The position numbers and the translations under genes were made by a program. The notes beneath the pieces are model-generated. The model was not told the DNA's origin. It saw only the letters and a list, made by a program, of their open reading frames with translations, and did no database searches. Below are positions 7,701-15,375 of a DNA stretch of 19,545 nt, one piece after another (the first letter of the stretch is position 1; every line of letters begins with the position of its first letter). The stretch is from Actinobacteria bacterium UBA2184 (GTDB lineage: Bacteria; Actinomycetota; Coriobacteriia; Anaerosomatales; Anaerosomataceae): contig DCVQ01000015.1 in assembly GCA_002328745.1 (NCBI GenBank), positions 1 through 19,545 of the forward strand, in the 5' to 3' direction.

Positions 7701-8900
7701 GTGCCGAAGGTCTTCCACATCGCCGCGAAGGACTTCCGTCTGATCGTCCGGGACAAGGCCGCCTTCCTGATCATGCTCGGGATGCCGCTCGCGCTCATCT
7801 TCATCCTCGGCTCCGCGCTCGGCGGCGTCGGTGAGAGCGAGATCGCGGACATCCCCGTCGCCATCGCGAACGAGGACGAGGGGGGCGCGGGCGCGGACTT
7901 CTCCGAGGGCATCACGGAGGTCGACACGCTGCAGGAACTGTTCAACATCGAGGTGACCGATGACGTCGCCGGCGTCAGGTCCTCCGTGGAGCGCGGCGAC
8001 CTCGTCGCGGCGCTCGTCATCCCGCCCGAGTTCTCCGACCGGCTTGCCACCGGCGAACCGGTCTCCCTCGAGGTGCTGCAGGATCCCGGCTCCGAGGTGG
8101 TCGCGGGCATCTGGGCGGGCGTCGCGCGTGCGGCTGCAGCGAACCTCTCGGCGGGACAGGTCGTGAGGGCAAGCGTGGAGGCGGCGCTTGAGGACGCGGG
8201 GCTGTCCGGGGGACCGGACGTTGCGCCGGGCGCTCCCGACGGGGGCGATCACGCGATGTCGTTCGATGCCGTGCGCATCGACGACCGCGAGATCGACTCC
8301 GGGAAGACCATCGGCATGATCGACTTCTACGCCGCCGGCCAGACCGCGATGTTCTTGCTGTTCACGGCGATGTTCGGGGCCTTCACCTTCGTGAAAGAGC
8401 GGCGCGAGCAGACGCTTGCCCGGGCGCTGGCGACGCCCACCACGAGCGCCGAGGTCGTCGGCGGCAAGGCGCTCGGCACCCTCTCGGTAGCCGCCGGACA
8501 GTTCCTGGTGCTGTATCTCGGCACGCAGCTGCTCTTCCGCGTCGACTGGGGAGCTCATCCCGCCGGCACCATCGCGCTCGGCCTCTCGGAGGCCGTCGCG
8601 GCCACCGGCCTCGGCATGGCGCTCGCCGCGCTCGGCAAGACCGAGCGCGCCATCGGCGGGATCGGTCCGGCCGTGATCATGCTGTTCGGCGCGGTCGGCG
8701 GCTCGATGCTGCCCGCCGAGTTCATGCCGGCGTGGATGAAGCCGCTCCAGGCGATCAGCCCGGTGTACTGGACCCTTGAGGGCTACCTGGGTCTCATGCA
8801 GGGCGACCCGCTCGGCAGCGTGGTGCCGTACGTCGCGATATTGCTGGTGATGGGCGTGGCCCTGACCGCGTTCGGCGTGTGGCGGCTGAGGTACGAGTGA
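7701..8900 (+). CDS. ABC-2 type transporter permease, first subunit
   Basis: This 399-residue integral membrane protein has the ABC-2/YhgE-like layout: one N-terminal membrane segment (about 20-39, IMLGMPLALIFILGSAL), a long extracytoplasmic region (about 45-205), then about five membrane segments at the C-terminal end. The cytoplasmic motif KERREQTLARALATPTT after the second segment is the usual coupling region of type-2 exporters. The GTG start at 7701 follows GAGGGA and lies one base after the ATPase stop. Its stop overlaps the start of the second permease (TGATG), so the two are translationally coupled and probably form a heterodimer with the ATPase. Confidence 0.93.
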   Translation: MPKVFHIAAKDFRLIVRDKAAFLIMLGMPLALIFILGSALGGVGESEIADIPVAIANEDEGGAGADFSEGITEVDTLQELFNIEVTDDVAGVRSSVERGDLVAALVIPPEFSDRLATGEPVSLEVLQDPGSEVVAGIWAGVARAAAANLSAGQVVRASVEAALEDAGLSGGPDVAPGAPDGGDHAMSFDAVRIDDREIDSGKTIGMIDFYAAGQTAMFLLFTAMFGAFTFVKERREQTLARALATPTTSAEVVGGKALGTLSVAAGQFLVLYLGTQLLFRVDWGAHPAGTIALGLSEAVAATGLGMALAALGKTERAIGGIGPAVIMLFGAVGGSMLPAEFMPAWMKPLQAISPVYWTLEGYLGLMQGDPLGSVVPYVAILLVMGVALTAFGVWRLRYE

Positions 8901-10090
8901 TGCGCCGGATACTCGCCATAGGGTGGCTCAACATCCAGCAGATCTTCCGAAGCCCCGCGGAGCTCGTGGGGATGATCGTGCTGCCGCTGGCGCTCACCCT
9001 CGTGTTCGGGTCCGCGTTCGGCGGCGCCGAGCAGACCGCCGTGATCGTGCCGCTCGTCGACGAGGACGCAAGCGCGCTCTCCGGGCAGGTCGCGACGCTC
9101 ATCGACGAGGAGCCATCGCTCGAGGTGGAGATGGTGGAGCGCGCCGAGGCGCAGAGGCGCGTGGAGGAACGCGAGGCGGGGCTTGCGGTCGTGCTTTCCG
9201 CGGGCTTCGGCGACGACGTGCTGCGCGGCAGCGCGGCCATCGAGGTGCTGCGCGACCCCGCCTCCGACACCGCCTGGGCCACGAGCGCGGTCCTCCAGGG
9301 GGTCACGACCCGGATGTCGGGCAACGTGGCGGCCGCGTTCGCAGCCGAATCGATCGCGGGCGGGGGGTCCGGGGGCATGCCCACGCTCCGGTTCGAGGAC
9401 TACGCGGCGGCCGACCGCCTGTGGGAGCCCGTGCCGCCCGTGGGCGTGACGGGGCAGACCGTCATCGCGTCGGAGGTCCGCGGGGATGCCGAGATGGCGC
9501 CGACCAACACGCAGTACTCCACGGGCTTCACGGTCATGTTCATCATGTTCGTCACGTTCGGCGGCGCCGCAGGCATCCTCGAGGAGCGCGAGCAGGGCAC
9601 GCTCCGGCGGCTGCTCGTGATGCCCACGTCGAAGGCCACCATCATCGGCGGCAAGATCACGGGGATCGTGATGACCGCGCTCGCGCAGGCGGCGGTGCTC
9701 GTGGGTGTCGGCGTGGCGCTCTTCCGGGTGCCCTGGGGCGCCGACCCCGTCGCGGTCACGCTCCTCCTCGTCGCGTACATACTGGCCGTGACCGGCCTTG
9801 CCGTGCTCGTCTCCTCGGTCGTGCGCTCGCGAGACCAGTTCGCCGGGTTGAGCCCGCTCATATCCGTCGGTCTCTCCATGATCGGGGGCAGCTTCTGGCC
9901 GCTCGAGATCGTCTCGCCGTTCATGCAGACGCTCGCCAGGTTCACCCCTGCGGGCTGGGCGATGATCGGGCTGACCGACGTGGTGGCCCGGAATCAGGGA
10001 CTTGCCGCCGCCGCACTGCCGATCGCGGTGCTGCTGGGGTTCGCTGCCGTCGCGCTCGCCGCGGGCATCAAGCTCCTGAAGTTCGAGTGA
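8900..10090 (+). CDS. ABC-2 type transporter permease, second subunit
   Basis: A 396-residue paralogue of the preceding permease with the same plan: N-terminal membrane segment (about 23-42), extracytoplasmic loop (about 45-210), then a helical bundle. It shares the EEREQGTLRRLLVMPTS coupling motif and a FWPLEIVSP segment near the end. I chose ATG 8900 because it overlaps the previous stop as ATGA and removes a non-family extension that begins at GTG 8879. Two non-identical permeases with one ATPase suggest a heterodimeric exporter. Substrate unknown. Confidence 0.92.
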   Translation: MRRILAIGWLNIQQIFRSPAELVGMIVLPLALTLVFGSAFGGAEQTAVIVPLVDEDASALSGQVATLIDEEPSLEVEMVERAEAQRRVEEREAGLAVVLSAGFGDDVLRGSAAIEVLRDPASDTAWATSAVLQGVTTRMSGNVAAAFAAESIAGGGSGGMPTLRFEDYAAADRLWEPVPPVGVTGQTVIASEVRGDAEMAPTNTQYSTGFTVMFIMFVTFGGAAGILEEREQGTLRRLLVMPTSKATIIGGKITGIVMTALAQAAVLVGVGVALFRVPWGADPVAVTLLLVAYILAVTGLAVLVSSVVRSRDQFAGLSPLISVGLSMIGGSFWPLEIVSPFMQTLARFTPAGWAMIGLTDVVARNQGLAAAALPIAVLLGFAAVALAAGIKLLKFE

Positions 10091-10097
10091 CGTCCGC

Positions 10098-10982
10098 GTG
10101 AGCACCGGCAGCCGCGACCATCGCACCGGTCTCGCCATCGCGATCACGCTCGTGCTGTGGGCCTCGGCGTTCGCGGGCATCAAGGAGGGACTCACGGGCT
10201 ACGGCCCCGGCGAGTTGGCGCTTCTGCGCTTCGGCGTGGCCTCCATCGTGCTCGCGGCGTACGCCCTCGCGGTGCGCATGCGCCTGCCGAGATGGGAGGA
10301 CGTGCCGCGCATCGTGCTTGCGGGCATCCTCGGCATCTCCATCTATCACGTCGCGCTCAACTTCGGCGAGCAGAGCGTGAGCGCCGGCGCGGCGAGCCTC
10401 ATCATCGCGGCCGGGCCGGTCTTCACTGCGCTCCTGGCCGCCGCGTTCCTCGGCGAGCGTCTCACCGTGTGGGGCTGGGCAGGCATCGCGGTGTCGTTCT
10501 CGGGAGTCGCGCTGATCACGCTCGGCGAAGGCGGCGGGCTGCACTTCGAGCCCGGGGCGCTGCTGATCCTGGTGTCCGCGGTGTCGACCGCCGCGTACTT
10601 CGTGGTCTCCAAGCCGCTGCTCGGGCGGTACCGGCCGCTCGAGTTCACGTCGTACGCCATCTGGGCCGGCGTCGTGCCGATGCTCGTCTGGCTGCCGAGC
10701 CTCATCGAGACGGTGCCCACGGCGCCCGTCGCCGCAACAGCCGCCGTGGTGTACCTGGGGGTGTTCCCGGGGGCGATCGCGTACCTCGCCTGGTCCTTCG
10801 CGCTCGCGCGCATGCCGGCCTCCGTGCTCTCCGTGAGCCTGTACCTGTCGCCCGTGCTCGCTATCGCCATCGCGTTCCTGTGGATCGGCGAAGTGCCGCG
10901 GCTCCTCGTGGTCGCCGGCGGCGCCGTGGCCATCGCGGGCGTGATGATCGTCCACCGGTGGGGCAGACCGCCCGCGCGCTGA
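10098..10982 (+). CDS. EamA-family (DMT superfamily) transporter
   Basis: This 294-residue protein has ten predicted membrane helices arranged as two EamA repeats (about 12-142 and 155-287). Typical landmarks are WASAFAGIKEGL in helix 1, the AASLIIAAGPVFTALLAA stretch closing the first repeat, and a matching SVLSVSLYLSPVLA in the second. The family exports metabolites, often amino acids or nucleosides, but substrate cannot be deduced. GTG 10098 lies seven bases after the permease stop, so it probably belongs to the same transcript; functional linkage to the exporter is not implied by sequence. Confidence 0.92.
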   Translation: MSTGSRDHRTGLAIAITLVLWASAFAGIKEGLTGYGPGELALLRFGVASIVLAAYALAVRMRLPRWEDVPRIVLAGILGISIYHVALNFGEQSVSAGAASLIIAAGPVFTALLAAAFLGERLTVWGWAGIAVSFSGVALITLGEGGGLHFEPGALLILVSAVSTAAYFVVSKPLLGRYRPLEFTSYAIWAGVVPMLVWLPSLIETVPTAPVAATAAVVYLGVFPGAIAYLAWSFALARMPASVLSVSLYLSPVLAIAIAFLWIGEVPRLLVVAGGAVAIAGVMIVHRWGRPPAR

Positions 10983-11023
10983 GCCGCACCCTGCCGTCCG
11001 CTCGTGCCGGTGTCCGCCCTCCG

Positions 11024-11032
11024 TGCTATCGT
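11024..11032 (+). promoter_or_regulatory. Extended -10 promoter of the histidine-kinase-like gene
   Basis: TGC-TATCGT, 32 bases before ATG 11065, matches the TGnTAnnnT pattern seen before other genes here. A strong Shine-Dalgarno (GAGGAGG, 11054-11060) lies between. It suggests this gene is transcribed independently of the exporter operon. Confidence 0.45.
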
Positions 11033-11064
11033 CAGCAGTGAAACCGGGGGGCTGAGGAGGGTGC

Positions 11065-13095
11065 ATGTCGGCTGACGGGAGTCTCCGGTCCGAGATGGTC
11101 GCGGGAGCGCACGCTCACGGCGTGCGCCCGCTCGTGGTGGCGCTTTCCGAGTCGCAGTCCGTGCCCTTCGTCATCTACGGCGCGGACGGCGGGATCCTCA
11201 CCGCCAACGCTGCCACGACGCCCCTGTTGCACCCCGGTCCGCGGATCATCGCTCACGACGGCACCGACCTGTGGACCATCGTGCTCGGCCGCGCGGACGA
11301 GGCCGACCCCACCTTCGACATGCGCATGCGGCTTCGTCGGGCCGACGGCGACGTCGTCGAGACGACGCTCATGGTCGTCCCGATGCGCGCAGCGGGCGGG
11401 GGCGTCGCCGGAGCGGTCGTCTTCGTGATCGCCATGCCGACCTCGCGCGTCGCATCGGGCTCCGAAGGGCTGCGGCCCGCGGGGCTCGATCGCGCCACGC
11501 GCCAGACGCTCGACGACACGGTCGCGTACCTGCTCGACCTTGTGGGCGCCGATTGCGCGTACGTTGCCGAGGCCGAGGAGGACGACCCGCCGGAGCTCAG
11601 GGTGATTGCCTCGCGCAGCTGCTTCGACGACGCGGACACCAGGAAGACGGTGCCGGACGTGCTGCCGGTCCCCTTCGCCGGGCGGCAGATCGTGTGCATC
11701 CCCGATGGGCTCGGCGAGTCCCACCCCGACGATCCCTGGATCGCGGAGGGGGGCTACCGGGCGTACGTGGCGGTCGCGCTCACCGACGCGAACGAGCGGC
11801 GCATCGGAGTGCTCGGCGCCGCGTGGCGAGCGCCGCTTTCGGACATCGCCGGTACCACCGCGGTCTTCCTGATCGTCGGCGCGCGCGCTGCCGCGATGCT
11901 CGCCGACCTTGTCACGGCACGGGAGCTCAAGGAGAGCGAGCAGCGGTACGGCGCCGTCTTCGAGGGCAGCGCGGTGCCGATGCTGCTCGTCGAGCCCCGG
12001 ACGACGCAGATCGTCGACGCCAACCCCGCCGCGTGCGCGTTCTATGGCTTCGACCGCGATGAGCTGCTGGCCATGAGCGTGCTGCAGATCGACGCGCTCC
12101 AGCCCGACTCCCTGCGCTCCGAGATGCAGCGCGCCGTGGACGGCTCGAGGGAGCGCTTCCCCAGCCGCCACCGTCGCGGCGACGGCACGATACGCGAGGT
12201 CGAGCTCCACACCGGCATCATCACCGTCGGCGGCCGTGCGCTCCTGTACTTCATGGTTCACGACACGACGGACCAGAAGCGCATGGAGCACGAGCTCGAG
12301 CGGCATCGCCGCGAACTCGAGCACACAGTCGCGCAGCGCACCGAGGACCTTTTGCGCGCCAACACGGAACTGCAGCATGCGACGGTCGCACGGGACATAG
12401 TGCTCGCCAACCTCGCGCAGGAGATGCGGACGTCCCTGCAGACCATCACCGGGTTCTCCGATCTCATGCTGGAAGGCATGACGGGCGAGCTCACCGAAGA
12501 GCAGGGACGCCAGCTCACGATGGTGCGCGACGCCGGCCGGCGGCTGACCACGTTCGTGAAGGGCCTCATCGAGGACCAGCGCACCGAGCAGGCCGAGTCA
12601 GAGTGCGAGCCGGAGTCGTTCGACCTCGTCGCGCTCGTGGAGTCGGTGGCCTTCGGTCTCGACTCCTTCGCTCAGGAGAAGGGTCTGTTCCTCAAGGTCG
12701 TCGCTGCCGCCCGCCCGGTCGACGTGCTGACGGACCGTTACAGGGTGCAGCGCATACTGCTGAACCTGCTCTCCAACGCCGTGCGGCTCACCGAGCACGG
12801 GGGCGTCACCATCACCGTCTCCCGCAGGGAAGACGAGTCGACGGATATCGCGGTCGCCGACACCGGCCCGGGCCTCGCCGATGAAGTCGCCGCCACCGTC
12901 TTCGACGAGTCGGGCGTGCACGATTCCGAGACCGGTATCGGACTGCCGGCGAGCCGGCGGATCGCCGCGTCGCTCGGCGGGACGATCAGCGTCTCAAGCG
13001 AGTTGGGCAGCGGATCGATCTTCATGCTGCACCTGCCGAACAGCTGCCTCGAGGCCGGAGAAGGCCCCGCGCCGGATCGGGCGTCCGCCACCTGA
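11065..13095 (+). CDS. PAS/GAF sensor protein, histidine-kinase-like with Gln at the phosphorylation site
   Basis: This 676-residue protein lacks membrane segments and is probably cytoplasmic. In order: an N-terminal PAS-like region (about 24-122), a GAF-like region (about 148-288), a clear PAS domain (292-407), a charged coiled coil (about 408-443), a dimerisation helix pair (about 444-515), and a HATPase_c domain (about 525-655). The N box is NLLSNA (N567, N571) and G1 is DTGPG (599-603); the G2 region is ETGIGLPASRR, slightly degenerate. The H box, normally SHELRTPL, reads AQEMRTSL: the phospho-accepting His is Gln452 (codon CAG) and the Pro is Ser. It is therefore probably not an ordinary autophosphorylating kinase. 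No response regulator is adjacent. It could act as a sensor pseudokinase, an ATPase switch or a heterodimer partner. Confidence 0.9.
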   Translation: MSADGSLRSEMVAGAHAHGVRPLVVALSESQSVPFVIYGADGGILTANAATTPLLHPGPRIIAHDGTDLWTIVLGRADEADPTFDMRMRLRRADGDVVETTLMVVPMRAAGGGVAGAVVFVIAMPTSRVASGSEGLRPAGLDRATRQTLDDTVAYLLDLVGADCAYVAEAEEDDPPELRVIASRSCFDDADTRKTVPDVLPVPFAGRQIVCIPDGLGESHPDDPWIAEGGYRAYVAVALTDANERRIGVLGAAWRAPLSDIAGTTAVFLIVGARAAAMLADLVTARELKESEQRYGAVFEGSAVPMLLVEPRTTQIVDANPAACAFYGFDRDELLAMSVLQIDALQPDSLRSEMQRAVDGSRERFPSRHRRGDGTIREVELHTGIITVGGRALLYFMVHDTTDQKRMEHELERHRRELEHTVAQRTEDLLRANTELQHATVARDIVLANLAQEMRTSLQTITGFSDLMLEGMTGELTEEQGRQLTMVRDAGRRLTTFVKGLIEDQRTEQAESECEPESFDLVALVESVAFGLDSFAQEKGLFLKVVAAARPVDVLTDRYRVQRILLNLLSNAVRLTEHGGVTITVSRREDESTDIAVADTGPGLADEVAATVFDESGVHDSETGIGLPASRRIAASLGGTISVSSELGSGSIFMLHLPNSCLEAGEGPAPDRASAT

Positions 13096-13113
13096 GGTGC
13101 CCGGCGAAACGCC

Positions 13114-13926
13114 TCATGCCCCCCGGGGGATGAGCGACAAGGCCCCCGGCCGACACGCCGAGCGGCAGATGCCGCAGCCGTAGCAGGCCTCGGGGTCCAC
13201 CGCCGCGATGCGATCCGGCCCGAGCGTGATCGCCGAGAACGGACAGCGCTCGACGCATGCGCGACAGCCGGTGCAGCTCGTCGGGTCTGACACGGCGCGG
13301 TATTCGCCCTTCCACATCGTGGGGTAGTCGAACTCGAGCGTCGTCCGCATGGCCATGCAGCCGCTGGCCAGGTCGCAGTTGCAGATGGCGGCGATGAACG
13401 GCGTCTTGAACGTCCAGACCGAGTGCATCAGCCCCTCTCGCTCGGCCTTGCGCAGCACGCCCATCGCCTCGTCGCGGGTGAGGCGCTGCAACGCGGGAGT
13501 GTCGGGGCCGTCCTCGAAGCCGCGGAACGCCTCGGCGTAGACATCGTCGGCGGGCACCACGGTCATGCCGAGGCAGTAACCGCGCTCCGGCGCGCCCGCG
13601 AAATGGCGGCACACGCACGGCATCTGCACGATCGAAGTGGCGATGTCGAAGATGCGCTCGCACTCCTCGATCGGCACCGGCTGCCCGAAGTGGTCGCGCT
13701 TCTGCCGGGGCGTGGCGACCGAGCGGAATGCCGCGCGCACCGGCCTTGGCGCGGACTTCACGGCCTCGAGCAGCTTCACGTTGCGCTTCATGCGGTCCGA
13801 GAAGCCGGTCACGAAGTCGATCACGTACTCCCGGCGCTCGAGGTCCCGGGACAGGTCGATGGCGTAGTTCTCCGCCTGGAGATACCACGTCTTACCGTCA
13901 CCGTGCTGATGGCAGAACTCGCACAT
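13114..13926 (-). CDS. Cysteine-rich dicluster 4Fe-4S ferredoxin-type protein
   Basis: A 270-residue soluble protein ending in two ferredoxin motifs: CTGCRACVERCP (Cys 218, 221, 224, 228) and CYGCGICRSACRP (Cys 248, 251, 254, 258), a 2[4Fe-4S] domain. The N-terminal 210 residues carry further conserved-looking cysteines: MCEFC at the start (2, 5), CVCRH (104, 106), YCLG (118), and CNC with a following C (182, 184, 190), which could bind another cluster or metal. Start ATG 13926 is chosen for the GGAGG Shine-Dalgarno seven bases upstream and the MCEFC start familiar from anaerobe homologues; the frame stays open upstream without reason. An extended -10 (complement of 13958-13966) precedes it. 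Likely an electron-transfer or iron-sulfur redox protein; the partner is unknown. Confidence 0.85.
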   Translation of the reverse strand: MCEFCHQHGDGKTWYLQAENYAIDLSRDLERREYVIDFVTGFSDRMKRNVKLLEAVKSAPRPVRAAFRSVATPRQKRDHFGQPVPIEECERIFDIATSIVQMPCVCRHFAGAPERGYCLGMTVVPADDVYAEAFRGFEDGPDTPALQRLTRDEAMGVLRKAEREGLMHSVWTFKTPFIAAICNCDLASGCMAMRTTLEFDYPTMWKGEYRAVSDPTSCTGCRACVERCPFSAITLGPDRIAAVDPEACYGCGICRSACRPGALSLIPRGA

Positions 13927-13957
13927 GATGCCCCCTCCGCTCAGTGAGGTCGCGACC

Positions 13958-13966
13958 AGCGTAGCA
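13958..13966 (-). promoter_or_regulatory. Extended -10 promoter of the ferredoxin-type gene
   Basis: On the minus strand the bases read TGC-TACGCT, matching the TGnTAnnnT pattern, and lie 31 bases before ATG 13926. The divergent plus-strand gene has a possible -10 TAGAGT at 14002-14007. Confidence 0.45.
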
Positions 13967-14034
13967 CGCTGCCCGGAGATGACAGCGCGCGCGGTGCGGA
14001 ATAGAGTGTGTGTGCCACGATGCGAAGGGGAGCC

Positions 14035-14754
14035 ATGACCGAAGCACCCGAGAACCCGAACGCCGAGAGCGTGAACGGCGAGTATCTGCCCACCGTCATC
14101 CCCCACAAGCGGCAACACCGGACGTACTCCCTCGGTGAGGAGATCGCAAACGCCGTCACGCACGGTATCGGCGCCGCCTTAAGCATCGCGGCACTGGCGA
14201 TCCTCGTATTCGTCGCGGCGATGTGGGGCGACGGCTGGCAGCTCGCCAGCGCCATCGTGTACGGCACGACGATGATCATGCTGTACCTGGCGTCGACGCT
14301 CTATCACGCGATCACCAACGAGCGCGCGCGGCACGTTTTCAAGATCATCGACCACGCGAGCATCTACCTGCTCATCGCCGGCACGTACACACCGTTCACG
14401 CTCGTCACCATCCGCGAACAGGGCGGCTGGTGGCTGTTCTCGATCATCTGGCTGTTCGCCATCGTCGGCATCGCGTTCGAGGCGGCCTGGGTCTACCGTC
14501 CGAAGTGGGTCTCCGCCGCCGTCTACCTGGTGATGGGCTGGCTGGCGATGACGGCCATCGGCCCGCTGTGGGAGAACCTCGGGGAGGCGGGCCGCTGGCT
14601 TCTCGTCGGCGGAGGTCTGGCCTACACCGTGGGCACCGCATTCTACGTACTCAAGCGTGTGAGGTTCATGCACGCGGTCTGGCATCTGTGGGTCCTGGCC
14701 GGAAGCGTGATGCACTTCCTCGCGGTCATGCTCGACGTCATCACGATCAAGTAG
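14035..14754 (+). CDS. Hemolysin III / PAQR-like family membrane protein
   Basis: A 239-residue protein with about seven membrane helices after a hydrophilic N-terminus of about 35 residues. Family motifs are NAVTHGIG (39-46), STLYHA (His91), DHASIYLLIAGTYTP (Asp106, His107) and a C-terminal MHAVWHLWVLAGSVMHF (His213, His217). These His and Asp residues match the zinc site of the CREST/PAQR superfamily, whose members include ceramidase-like hydrolases. The family name comes from an old hemolysis assay and does not show toxicity. ATG 14035 is preferred over upstream in-frame GTG 14008 and ATG 14020 because AAGGGGAG sits just upstream. Confidence 0.92.
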   Translation: MTEAPENPNAESVNGEYLPTVIPHKRQHRTYSLGEEIANAVTHGIGAALSIAALAILVFVAAMWGDGWQLASAIVYGTTMIMLYLASTLYHAITNERARHVFKIIDHASIYLLIAGTYTPFTLVTIREQGGWWLFSIIWLFAIVGIAFEAAWVYRPKWVSAAVYLVMGWLAMTAIGPLWENLGEAGRWLLVGGGLAYTVGTAFYVLKRVRFMHAVWHLWVLAGSVMHFLAVMLDVITIK

Positions 14755-14758
14755 CGTT

Positions 14759-14787
14759 CCGGCACCAAGGCCGTCCTCTTGGTCCGG
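14759..14787 (+). terminator. Terminator-like hairpin after the hemolysin III gene
   Basis: CCGG-c-ACCAAG (14759-14769) pairs with CTTGGT-CCGG (14778-14787), a 10-bp stem with one bulged C, four bases after the stop codon. No T-run follows. Confidence 0.45.
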
Positions 14788-14846
14788 CGCCGCCTCAGTG
14801 CGTGGGACGCTGCCTAACGGCGGTAGTCCGGGCAACCCGCATGGTT

Positions 14847-14852
14847 TACACT
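14847..14852 (+). promoter_or_regulatory. Possible -10 element of the small winged-helix-like gene
   Basis: TACACT (four of six matches to TATAAT) is followed 30 bases later by ATG 14883. A transcript starting near 14859 would leave GTG 14865 without a ribosome-binding leader, which supports the ATG start. Confidence 0.35.
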
Positions 14853-14882
14853 GAATGAGGTGCCGTGCGTCGGAGTTACGGC

Positions 14883-15287
14883 ATGCCGCGGGGTGTGGTC
14901 GCGCAGCCAGCTGCCATCGAAAGGGCGGTCGTGTACGACCTCGAAGGGGTCCTGGGTCCCGCCGTTATGGAGTTCGTCGACAGGCACGTCCGGTCGCTTC
15001 TGACGTGGGATATCCTCGTGTTCTTCCACCGCAACCCCGACGCCGTCCTCGACCTCGAGGGCCTCGCGTCCCGTCTCGGTCGCCGTGCCGAGGAGCTGAC
15101 GCCCGAGGTAGAGGCCCTGTGCGACGGGCGCATCCTGTCCCGGGCCGGCGGACTCATCCGCTACCGCCCGGCCCCGGAGACGAGAGAGGCCGTGGGGCGG
15201 TTCGTCGACAGCTGTCAGGATCGTGGCCGGCGCCTCGCGCTCATCGCGCTCGTGCTCCACAAGATCAATCCTGCCGCCGGCCAGTGA
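14883..15287 (+). CDS. Small winged-helix-like protein, function unknown
   Basis: A 134-residue soluble protein I cannot assign to a named family. The middle (about 35-100) looks like a winged-helix fold: a helix containing LLTWDILVFFHRNP, then DLEGLASRLGRRAEEL as a candidate recognition-helix pair, then a short hairpin GRILSRAGGLIRYRP. That pattern is common in transcription regulators and in protein-protein winged helices. The C-terminus is a basic helix (DRGRRLALIALVLHK). Start choice: ATG 14883 has GGAG seven bases upstream; GTG 14865 in the same frame has GAGG only four bases away and adds six residues. It stands alone between a terminator-like hairpin and the next gene. Confidence 0.7.
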   Translation: MPRGVVAQPAAIERAVVYDLEGVLGPAVMEFVDRHVRSLLTWDILVFFHRNPDAVLDLEGLASRLGRRAEELTPEVEALCDGRILSRAGGLIRYRPAPETREAVGRFVDSCQDRGRRLALIALVLHKINPAAGQ

Positions 15288-15360
15288 GAGCGAATCGCGG
15301 CGCCACGCACTTCGGTGTCCTGTCTCACCCGCACCGGCGCCCGCGCCGTACCCCGTGACC

Positions 15361-15369
15361 TGCTACCCT
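15361..15369 (+). promoter_or_regulatory. Extended -10 placing the transcript start at the CNNM-like start codon
   Basis: TGC-TACCCT ends six bases before ATG 15376, so transcription would begin at or within a base or two of the start codon. No Shine-Dalgarno precedes the ATG. Together these suggest a leaderless mRNA. Confidence 0.45.
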
Positions 15370-15375
15370 TAGGCC

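Noticed and set aside
13927..14163. 79-residue upstream extension of the ferredoxin-type protein
   Set aside because: ATG 13926 has a well-placed Shine-Dalgarno and the MCEFC start; the extension overlaps the divergent hemolysin III gene and its promoter region.
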